A program made the position numbers and the translations under genes. From Sulfolobaceae archaeon (GTDB lineage Archaea; Thermoproteota; Thermoprotei_A; Sulfolobales; Sulfolobaceae): a stretch of 13,832 bases of DNA. Positions 1 to 6,072 of the stretch are shown here, one piece after another. A model generated the notes under the pieces. It made no database searches. It worked only from the letters and a program-made list of their open reading frames with translations, and had not been told where the DNA came from. The stretch is taken from NCBI GenBank assembly GCA_028277025.1, contig JAPYVG010000041.1:1-13832 (forward strand). Reading direction: 5' to 3'. The first letter of the stretch is position 1; each line of letters begins with the position of its first letter.

Positions 1-24
1 GGGCATATAATTAGGTCCGCCCTC

Positions 25-36
25 GTTTATACAAAC
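25..36 (-). promoter_or_regulatory. Possible promoter of a leftward gene leaving the window
   Basis: Read on the minus strand this stretch is TTTGTATAAAC, a plausible archaeal TATA box, and an ATG lies at 6-4 about 22-28 nt downstream. A leaderless gene could therefore start two codons before the window edge and run left. Only two codons are inside the window, so the gene itself cannot be assessed. Confidence 0.3.
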
Positions 37-97
37 TTTTCTACGAAAAATCTTATTCTTTCGACTTTTTATGTATTTTATTCATCTCATTTTTTAC

Positions 98-108
98 GCT
101 AAAAAAGA
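98..108 (+). promoter_or_regulatory. TATA-like box of the DUF1059 gene
   Basis: The A-rich element GCTAAAAAAGA is centred about 27 nt before the ATG at 130, the spacing expected for leaderless transcription in Sulfolobales. The in-frame GTG at 124 would be only about 20 nt away, which favours the ATG. Confidence 0.4.
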
Positions 109-129
109 GATTCCCATACTGACGTGGGG

Positions 130-276
130 ATGAAGTGCGGTTTTGAGATAGTAAATGCTGATAGTGAAGAAGAGTTACTGAGTGAGCTAGCAGTACATGC
201 TAAGATCGCACATAATATGACTACAATACCTCAAGATACCTTAAATGCAATTAAATCTAAGATAAGGGTAAGTTAA
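130..276 (+). CDS. Small DUF1059 family protein
   Basis: The 48-codon frame starts MKCGFEIVNA and ends IKSKIRVS. It matches the compact DUF1059 pattern: an N-terminal Cys (C3) followed by a beta strand, an acidic run (DSEEEL, residues 11-16), then a helix with two histidines five residues apart (H23 and H28 in AVHAKIAH), and a C-terminal helix. Family members are usually about 50-60 residues, so this copy is full length. The function of the family is not established; the conserved Cys and two His could be a metal site, which is inference. It has its own TATA-like box and is followed by a T-rich terminator, so it is probably monocistronic. It is easily missed because of its length. Confidence 0.75.
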   Translation: MKCGFEIVNADSEEELLSELAVHAKIAHNMTTIPQDTLNAIKSKIRVS

Positions 277-300
277 TTTTTTATTTCTTCCTTTTTTCCC
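274..300 (+). terminator. T-rich terminator after DUF1059 gene
   Basis: Directly after the stop codon the coding strand has three pyrimidine-rich T runs (TTTTTTA, TTTCTTCC, TTTTTTCCC). T-rich tracts without a hairpin are the usual transcript ends in Sulfolobales. Confidence 0.5.
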
Positions 301-317
301 GTTTATGGTAATTATAA

Positions 318-330
318 AATTCCTGGAATT
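318..330. promoter_or_regulatory. Perfect inverted repeat, candidate operator
   Basis: AATTCCTGGAATT is a perfect 6-1-6 inverted repeat. Outside it TTAT (312-315) and ATAA (331-334) extend the symmetry across a 2-nt gap on the left side. It ends about 9 nt before the TATA box at 339-347, where a bound regulator could affect TFB/TBP loading. That role is inference. Confidence 0.35.
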
Positions 331-338
331 ATAAAGAA

Positions 339-347
339 AATATTTAT
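339..347 (+). promoter_or_regulatory. TATA box of the 218-residue protein gene
   Basis: AATATTTAT is centred about 29 nt before the GTG start at 372, consistent with a leaderless or near-leaderless transcript. Confidence 0.5.
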
Positions 348-371
348 CTCTCTTTTACTCTTTCATTCTTT

Positions 372-1028
372 GTGAAATTAATAGTACGAAATTATGTCAT
401 AAACGCCTATACTGAAAACATAAAAGATCTCCTCGATTTTTTAGAGAAATATAATATAAAAGCGTATAATTATAAAATTATATATAATAATAATAAGGTA
501 AGCTTTAAAGCAATTATTTCAAAGAATGTTTTACTCTCAATTGAAAACATGGAATTGGATGAAGCGGAAAAAGTATTCACTAACAAGCTAATATTAGGGG
601 AAAGTAAATACTTAGTGGAATTCCACAACGTCATTCACCCAGAAGTCATAGAAAGATTAAATAGCTTGTCTTTTCCACTGTCAGAATCGCGTTTTGATGT
701 CTTTAAAAATTACGTTCTGGGTTCAGCCAGTGGGTTCAGATTTTACGATAAATTAGATTTAAAGGGAATTAAATGCTTGTCTAAAAAATTTGAAGAAATT
801 GTAAAGTATTTTAGGCCCTTTAATATAGGCTGGTTAAGAGAATGCGAGAATGCAATATGCTTCGTTGCATTGAAATATTTTGGGGTAAGGAATTTAGATT
901 TTATAAGTAAAGTTAAGGAGTGTGAAATAGGAAAGGATCATGTTAAATTAGGCGATATATTGGTTTATAAAGACAAAGTAATTAAGAACGGGAGGGTGAT
1001 TAAGATAGAACAACTTTACAAGGAATAA
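372..1028 (+). CDS. Hypothetical protein, 218 residues, unrecognised
   Basis: I do not recognise this protein. It starts with GTG, supported by a TATA box about 29 nt upstream and no usable start further up. The sequence is soluble in character, rich in Lys, Ile, Asn and Tyr, with no transmembrane segment or signal peptide. Residues 1-45 alternate hydrophobic and charged positions as in a small alpha/beta fold; the C-terminus (about 180-215) looks like beta hairpins (KLGDILVYKDKVIKNGRV). Cysteines are scattered (CLSKK near 136, C158, C163, C184) and do not form an obvious metal motif. Its codon use is AT-rich and normal for the window. The 3' end overlaps the convergent membrane protein gene by 13 nt (1016-1028), so no terminator lies between them. 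Confidence 0.7.
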   Translation: MKLIVRNYVINAYTENIKDLLDFLEKYNIKAYNYKIIYNNNKVSFKAIISKNVLLSIENMELDEAEKVFTNKLILGESKYLVEFHNVIHPEVIERLNSLSFPLSESRFDVFKNYVLGSASGFRFYDKLDLKGIKCLSKKFEEIVKYFRPFNIGWLRECENAICFVALKYFGVRNLDFISKVKECEIGKDHVKLGDILVYKDKVIKNGRVIKIEQLYKE

Positions 1029-1543
1029 CGTTTTAACTTGTATCCATATTTCTTTATATAAAAACTATCCTCCTCTTTTATATCTACTATTTCCATAATC
1101 GAATATATCTCGCCATTTAATTTCTTTTGAATGCCAAAGACTAAAATGGGGATTAGGAGGTTTGAAAATGGGTATGCCATAACAAACGCTAAAGCTATAA
1201 AAAGATTCTCTGGAATGGGAAATATATATAGAGCAACAAATGGAGAAAGTAATATAATCGGGAATATAATCTTTAATCTGTTCCCTTCCTTAACTTGAGT
1301 TGAATACTTATTTTCTACTAAGTATTCGCCTTTTTCCTTTAGTTGTTTATATGCCCTCAGAAGGTGAGATTTCCTATATAAAGTTAACATTAGTGAGGAA
1401 ATGAGAAGTGTTATAATTGAAGGAGTTAGATACCCATTGATATAAGAAAAGAGTAATGTAAATGATACTATGAAAGCTGAAAAATATTCTGCCTTTCCGA
1501 CTTTAAGCTCTTTCTCCTCATCAATATAAGAAGCATGCGACAT
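1016..1543 (-). CDS. Small multi-span membrane protein, last gene of the ABC operon
   Basis: The chosen start (ATG at 1543, MSHASYIDEE) gives 175 residues and a 23-nt overlap with the preceding ATPase gene. The frame is open up to an ATG at 1660, but that would read 117 nt through the conserved Cys-containing end of the ATPase, so the shorter form is preferred. About four hydrophobic segments are visible: residues 20-38, 40-57, 90-110 and 113-138. A charged cytoplasmic-looking loop (YRKSHLLRAYKQLKEKGEY) separates the two pairs, and the tail is Lys/Tyr-rich. I do not recognise the family. Being last in an Opp/Dpp operon suggests an accessory role in transport or simply co-expression. A GAGGTGG stretch about 13 nt before the ATG might serve as a distant ribosome-binding site. 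Confidence 0.65.
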   Translation of the reverse strand: MSHASYIDEEKELKVGKAEYFSAFIVSFTLLFSYINGYLTPSIITLLISSLMLTLYRKSHLLRAYKQLKEKGEYLVENKYSTQVKEGNRLKIIFPIILLSPFVALYIFPIPENLFIALAFVMAYPFSNLLIPILVFGIQKKLNGEIYSIMEIVDIKEEDSFYIKKYGYKLKRYSL

Positions 1544-2450
1544 AGTGACCTGGCTCCACCTCAACCAATTCTGGTTCTTTCTGTTTACAAACATCTTTTC
1601 TAAATGGACATCTTGGATACAAGGGACAACCGTTAGGCGGGTCAGGCTCATCTGAATCAAAAAGTTTAATATCAGTGGAATAACCTGGCTCCGGCACGGG
1701 AACTGCAGAAATTAGGGCTTGTGTATAGGGGTGTTTTGGTCTCTCTACTATTTGTTCAGTAGTCCCGTACTCTACTAATTTGCCGTGATAGAGTACAAAG
1801 ATTTTATTTGAGATATATGCAGCAGTTGAAATATCGTGGGTAATCATAAGAATAGAAGTCCCTTTCTCATTAGCCTTCTTAAATAAATCTAATATACTAG
1901 CTCTAATAGATACATCTAACATTGAAACCGGTTCATCGGCAACTATGAATTCGGGTTCAAGTACTAAAGCCCTAGCTATCGCTACTCTCTGTAGCTGTCC
2001 TCCTGATAACTGTGAAGGATAAGCGACAGCAAACTCTTCTGCTGGGCTTAATCCTACATCCTCTAGTACTTGATAAACCATCTTTTTCTCTTCTTCTTTG
2101 TTTTTAGCGAGTTTATGTATTCTTATACCCTCAGCTATAACATCATAAACTTTTAACCTTATGTCTATCGCATCGAATGGATCTTGGTAAATTATCTGGT
2201 TTTTACGTCTGAACTCCTTTAATAGCTTACCCTTTAATTTAAAAACGTTTTTATCGTCCCATAAAACCTTTCCACTTAAGGGCTTTATCAATCCTAATAA
2301 CGTTTTGCCTAGTGTAGTCTTACCACTGCCAGACTCACCAACTACTGAAACAATTTCCTTTTCTCCAACCTTTATACTTACGTTGTTTAACGCCTTAATT
2401 AGAGTTTTTTTGGTCTTAAAATACACTTTTAAACCTTTGCCTTCTATCAT
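1521..2450 (-). CDS. Oligopeptide-type ABC transporter ATPase (OppF/DppF-like)
   Basis: This 309-residue protein is one of the two nucleotide-binding subunits that power the importer from the cytoplasmic face. Visible motifs in order: Walker A GESGSGKTT (38-46), Q-loop Gln (YQDP, Q89), ABC signature LSGGQ (148-152), Walker B FIVADEP with catalytic Glu173, and H-loop His205 (MITHD). The C-terminal oligo_HPY extension (about 235-309) begins HPYTQALISAVP and contains four cysteines (C275, C281, C288, C306), a pattern proposed to hold a [4Fe-4S] cluster in this family. Only 6 nt separate it from the upstream ATPase gene, with a GGAAGTGAT stretch as ribosome-binding site. F-type rather than D-type is inferred from gene order and the QDPFDAI motif after the Q-loop. 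Confidence 0.93.
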   Translation of the reverse strand: MIEGKGLKVYFKTKKTLIKALNNVSIKVGEKEIVSVVGESGSGKTTLGKTLLGLIKPLSGKVLWDDKNVFKLKGKLLKEFRRKNQIIYQDPFDAIDIRLKVYDVIAEGIRIHKLAKNKEEEKKMVYQVLEDVGLSPAEEFAVAYPSQLSGGQLQRVAIARALVLEPEFIVADEPVSMLDVSIRASILDLFKKANEKGTSILMITHDISTAAYISNKIFVLYHGKLVEYGTTEQIVERPKHPYTQALISAVPVPEPGYSTDIKLFDSDEPDPPNGCPLYPRCPFRKDVCKQKEPELVEVEPGHYVACFLY

Positions 2451-2456
2451 TTTCCA

Positions 2457-3431
2457 TCACTTCCTTAAATGACAAGCAACGTAATGAGTTGGAGAAACCT
2501 TCGTCATCTCTGGCTCCTGAACCTTACATATTTCCATAGCGAAAGGACATCTTGGATGAAACCTACAGCCACTTGGTGGGTTTATCAAATCTGGTGGGGA
2601 ACCGGGTATAGACTTTAACCCAGAATTTCTCTTCCTTATATCTGGGATTGACTGAAGTAAGAGTTGAGTATAAGGATGTGAAGGTGATTTATATATTTCC
2701 TCTGCTTTACCTATTTCGACTATTTTACCGCCATACATAATTGCTAAATAATCGCTTATTCCAGCTAATAAGGCTAAATCATGACTTACGAAAACCATAC
2801 TAAACTTTCTCTCTTGTTTCTCCTTCTTAATTATGTTCATAATTTGAGCTTGTACAATCACATCTAAAGCGGTAGTAGGTTCATCAGCGATTACTAAAAG
2901 AGGGTTTAAAAGCAAAGCCGTAGCGATTACAACTCTTTGTTTCTGCCCCCCAGAAAGTTCATGAGGAAATTTCTCTATTACTTCAGGTCTTAGGTTGACT
3001 TCCTTAATAATCTTGTATATTCTCTCTAACGCCTCAGCTTTAGAAACATCTTCGTGAGACAATATAGTTTCTATCATCTGGTCTTTAACTTTATAAAGGG
3101 GATCTAAAACGTCCATAGAAACTTGCGGTATCCAACTTATTTTCTTCCACCTAATTTGTGAATTGAACTCTTTCTCACCAAGCTGTAAAATATCTTGACC
3201 TTCAAAGAGAATTTTACCACCTTTTATATCGGCGTTTCTAGGGAGAACCCTGAATATTGCTGTGACTAATGTTGACTTACCGCTTCCCGATTCGCCGGCT
3301 AAACCTACAATCGAGTTAACTGGGACTTGAAGAGATACCCCGTCAACAGCCTTTAGATAACCCTTCTTAGTCCTAAAATAAGTCCTTAAGTCTTTAATAT
3401 CTAATAATATTCCATCACCACTCATTCTCAT
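2457..3431 (-). CDS. Oligopeptide-type ABC transporter ATPase (OppD/DppD-like)
   Basis: A 324-residue nucleotide-binding subunit, paired with the ATPase encoded next in the operon. Motifs: Walker A GESGSGKST (46-54), Q-loop Gln103 (IPQ) followed by SMDVLDPLYKV, signature LSGGQ (159-163), Walker B LLVIADEP with Glu184, D-loop ALDV, and H-loop His217 (VSHDLA). The oligo_HPY C-terminus (about 250-324) has HPYTQLLLQSIP, the PGSPPDLINPPSGC segment, and four cysteines (C289, C295, C302, C320). The ATG at 3431 overlaps the stop of the permease C gene by four bases (ATGA), which supports this start and translational coupling. The SMDVLDP sequence where D-type subunits often have MTSLNP suggests an oligosaccharide or divergent peptide system, but substrate cannot be read from this subunit. 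Confidence 0.93.
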   Translation of the reverse strand: MRMSGDGILLDIKDLRTYFRTKKGYLKAVDGVSLQVPVNSIVGLAGESGSGKSTLVTAIFRVLPRNADIKGGKILFEGQDILQLGEKEFNSQIRWKKISWIPQVSMDVLDPLYKVKDQMIETILSHEDVSKAEALERIYKIIKEVNLRPEVIEKFPHELSGGQKQRVVIATALLLNPLLVIADEPTTALDVIVQAQIMNIIKKEKQERKFSMVFVSHDLALLAGISDYLAIMYGGKIVEIGKAEEIYKSPSHPYTQLLLQSIPDIRKRNSGLKSIPGSPPDLINPPSGCRFHPRCPFAMEICKVQEPEMTKVSPTHYVACHLRK

Positions 3432-4897
3432 TCACCTCTTACTTTATACGGGCTTAAAACGTCTTGGATCGCAGTACCTATATAATAAAACGCTACTGAG
3501 AGAAGCACTATCGATAATCCAGGTGGTAATACCCACCACCACGCAAAGGAATTAGCTGCGGAAGCAGCATCAGTGGCAAAACCTAACATATTACCCCATG
3601 TAGGGAAATTCGTTATTCCTAACCCTAAAAAGTCTAGTCCAGATTCAGTTAATATTACAACAGGGACGTCATAGGCTATTTGCGCAAATACTACTCCTAA
3701 AATATTTGGCAAGATATGTTTTCTAATTATATAAAATGATCCAGCACCCATAGCCCTTGAAGCCTCGACAAACGTTCTGTTTCTTAAACTCATGGTTACA
3801 GACCTTATTATTTTCATAGTGGCCATCCATGAGAGCCCACTGATTATTAATAAGATAAGGACAGCCTTACTAACTTTTAAAATAGCCCCGCTAATTATCA
3901 ATACAGTCTCTAATGCAATTATTAACGGCAAACCCGGTATAGTGAGAAAGAAATCAGTTATTGAATTAAGTATCAGATCTACTATCCCACCAACATAACC
4001 TGCAACTAAACCTATAATTAATCCTATTCCAACTATAATGACCGACGCTAAAAGACTTAGTTCTAAGTCAAACCTAGCCCCTATTACGTATTCAGCAAAG
4101 ACACTAGCACCATTTTGATCAGTTCCTAAAAGCCCGTAGCGATAACCTAAGTCTGAGAAATTAACTTTGCTAACCAACACCTTTGCCGGATAATTTCCTA
4201 CATTAATCACACTTAATTGAATAACTATTTTCCCAGGCGTATCTAGTGTCTCTAAGGGAAACAAGATTGGGAATAATATTTGATCCCTATATGAAAGAGA
4301 ACCCACATAAGGACTGTTTAAGCTTGTAATAGTTGTTGGTGAAATGACTAAATTATTAACACTATTTAATTTTATAGGACATGCACCAGAAAAGTAATAA
4401 AATAGATCTTGCTCTGGCACATATCTTAGTAAAAAGAACCTATAACCGGTTGAATTAACCATATAAACGTTTACTTGTACACCTCCTTTAGTATAAGGAA
4501 TCACATTAAGTGAGAACGAAAAGGTATAAGGTTCACTATAATTCCATAAAAAGACGTAGGAAACATTCTCCTCTTCTCCAGGCTTTAAATATACTACATA
4601 GTAGCTTTCATTATATTGTTGATAAGTACCATTTCCAACAAATTGATTAGCACTTATCTGAAGATTCTTTATATCCGGAGGATAGTACTTGTATTGAGGA
4701 AATATAGAAGCCCAACTAGGTACCGAATAGGGGCCCGCAACATAATATTCAGATGCTGAATAGGGGTTTTTGTACGGTGTCATCATAGGCCCTATGGTTG
4801 CAATAATTACAAAAAATATTAAGATTGCTAACGATATAATAAAGGACTTCCTATGAAATAACTCTCTTAACACCTTATTTTTAATAATACTGTTCAT
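3428..4897 (-). CDS. ABC importer permease, OppC/DppC-like, with large extracytoplasmic insertion
   Basis: One of the two membrane subunits that form the import channel. At 489 residues it is far longer than the roughly 280-320 usual for the family. The N-terminal helix lies at about 18-37; the conserved family segment resumes at LGTDQNGASVF (257-267), followed by about five membrane helices and the EAA coupling loop (377-398, EASRAMGAG then IIRKHILPN) that contacts the ATPases. Residues about 45-250 are an insertion outside the membrane, rich in Tyr, Val and Ser with several N-glycosylation sequons (NGT, NES, NVS, NYS, NST, NFS), probably beta-rich. The usual GRDV after LGTDxxG is replaced by GASV. 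Start and stop both share ATGA overlaps with neighbouring genes, so the frame is secure. Confidence 0.92.
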   Translation of the reverse strand: MNSIIKNKVLRELFHRKSFIISLAILIFFVIIATIGPMMTPYKNPYSASEYYVAGPYSVPSWASIFPQYKYYPPDIKNLQISANQFVGNGTYQQYNESYYVVYLKPGEEENVSYVFLWNYSEPYTFSFSLNVIPYTKGGVQVNVYMVNSTGYRFFLLRYVPEQDLFYYFSGACPIKLNSVNNLVISPTTITSLNSPYVGSLSYRDQILFPILFPLETLDTPGKIVIQLSVINVGNYPAKVLVSKVNFSDLGYRYGLLGTDQNGASVFAEYVIGARFDLELSLLASVIIVGIGLIIGLVAGYVGGIVDLILNSITDFFLTIPGLPLIIALETVLIISGAILKVSKAVLILLIISGLSWMATMKIIRSVTMSLRNRTFVEASRAMGAGSFYIIRKHILPNILGVVFAQIAYDVPVVILTESGLDFLGLGITNFPTWGNMLGFATDAASAANSFAWWWVLPPGLSIVLLSVAFYYIGTAIQDVLSPYKVRGE

Positions 4898-5901
4898 TCA
4901 TACCTCACCCTGGGATCTATAAACGGATAAATTAAGTCAACAGCCAAAAGCACAATTACAGCATAAAAATTGATTATAAAGAATGTAGCTTGAAGTACAG
5001 GCACATTAAAAGACTCAGCGTTTTGGACTATTAACTCGCCCATACCATAGAAATTAAATATATCTTCAACAAACACCGCACCACCTAAAATGAAAGCGAA
5101 ATCGATCCCAGTCCTAGTAAGTGCCGGTATAATTGAGTTCCTCATAACGTGTTTAAACAAAATTTTCCTACTAGGAACCCCCCTAGCCTTTAAATAAGTT
5201 ACGAAATGACTTTTAGTGATTTCTACACCGTAAGACCTTGTCAGTACCATCCTCACCCCGTAAGATAAGATTGTCAATAAGATTATGGGAAGAGAGGCGA
5301 ATTTGAATAAACCGGCTATATACGCTATTCCATGAGTACCATTAATGGCTTCAGCCACATTAGTCGGTACTATTCCCATTTCAAAACCCAGAATATAGAG
5401 TGCTATTGCGAAAACCCAAAATGCGGGAATGAAGTATGTAAAAATTGCCGCGTTAGTGTTAATTACATCTACTATACTTCCTTCTTTAGCTATAGAAATC
5501 ATCGCAAGCCCTATTGCAAGAATCATACTTAAGATAAGGCTTGGAACTAGTATAATAAGATCTACAGGGATAGCTTGCATTACAAGAGTAGTTATAGACT
5601 CACCGTATGAGAGAGAGTAACCGAAATGAAATGTAAACATGTTCTTAACGTAATCAATGTATTGAATATATAATGGTTCATTAAGTCCCCACTGTCTATC
5701 TATAGCTTCAATTAAGGCAGACCTTGAAATACCTTTATATGTGAGGGGAACGTAGAAGTCAGCTGGGTTAAAATGAAATAGTATTGGTACTATGTTAAAT
5801 AAGAAAAATAGGAAATTAACTATTACAAACAGCAATGCTATCCTCTCAATTATACGCTTTATCAAATACTTTACTGGGATCCTCATTAGAAATACACCCA
5901 T
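4894..5901 (-). CDS. ABC importer permease, OppB/DppB-like
   Basis: The other channel subunit, 335 residues, the normal family length. It shows an N-terminal helix (about 18-40), a periplasm-facing segment with WGLNEPLYIQYIDYV and FGYSLSYG (71-100) matching the family's WGLdxPl and GxSl motifs, then about five helices. The EAA-type loop is YLKARGVPSRKILFKH (236-251) followed by MRNSIIPALT. The C-terminus DPRVRYE is the classic DPR end. The stop overlaps the permease C start by four bases. The ATG at 5901 is used here, with a TATA-like box about 30 nt upstream; a second ATG at 5886 (MRIPVKY) also sits about 29 nt from another TATA-like element, so the start is ambiguous by five codons. Confidence 0.92.
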   Translation of the reverse strand: MGVFLMRIPVKYLIKRIIERIALLFVIVNFLFFLFNIVPILFHFNPADFYVPLTYKGISRSALIEAIDRQWGLNEPLYIQYIDYVKNMFTFHFGYSLSYGESITTLVMQAIPVDLIILVPSLILSMILAIGLAMISIAKEGSIVDVINTNAAIFTYFIPAFWVFAIALYILGFEMGIVPTNVAEAINGTHGIAYIAGLFKFASLPIILLTILSYGVRMVLTRSYGVEITKSHFVTYLKARGVPSRKILFKHVMRNSIIPALTRTGIDFAFILGGAVFVEDIFNFYGMGELIVQNAESFNVPVLQATFFIINFYAVIVLLAVDLIYPFIDPRVRYE

Positions 5902-5910
5902 TACTATTTA

Positions 5911-5935
5911 TTATAATATAATCAGCATTTAAAAA
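5911..5935 (-). promoter_or_regulatory. Promoter region of the permease-ATPase operon
   Basis: On the minus strand two TATA-like elements follow one another: TTTTTAAA (5935-5928), about 30 nt before the ATG at 5901, and TATATTATAA (5920-5911), about 29 nt before the ATG at 5886. This gives the permeases and ATPases their own transcript separate from the binding protein. Confidence 0.45.
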
Positions 5936-6019
5936 TATAAATTTTCTACATTGAGATTACTACAAACAAATTATATTAACTAAATGTAAATTAGAAGTTA
6001 ACTAGCTATAGCATATAAA

Positions 6020-6068
6020 TATAAAAAATAAATAAAACTTAGAAAAAAGAAAGAAAGTATTAAAAACT
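6020..6068 (-). terminator. T-rich terminator after the solute-binding protein
   Basis: On the minus strand, just past the stop at 6073, the sequence runs through repeated T tracts (TTTTTAATAC, TTTCTTTCTTTTTTC, TTTTATTTATTTTTTA). This probably ends most binding-protein transcripts and allows the binding protein to be made at a different level from the permeases. Confidence 0.5.
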
Positions 6069-6072
6069 GACT

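Noticed and set aside
1544..1660. N-terminal extension of the small membrane protein to an ATG at 1660
   Set aside because: It would read through the conserved Cys-containing C-terminus of the ATPase in another frame, and the extension (MIQMSLTRLTVVPCIQDVHL) has no resemblance to a signal or membrane segment; the start at 1543 gives a normal short overlap.
5332..5620. Two short plus-strand frames inside the permease B gene
   Set aside because: They are antisense to conserved membrane helices and have no promoter or recognisable features.
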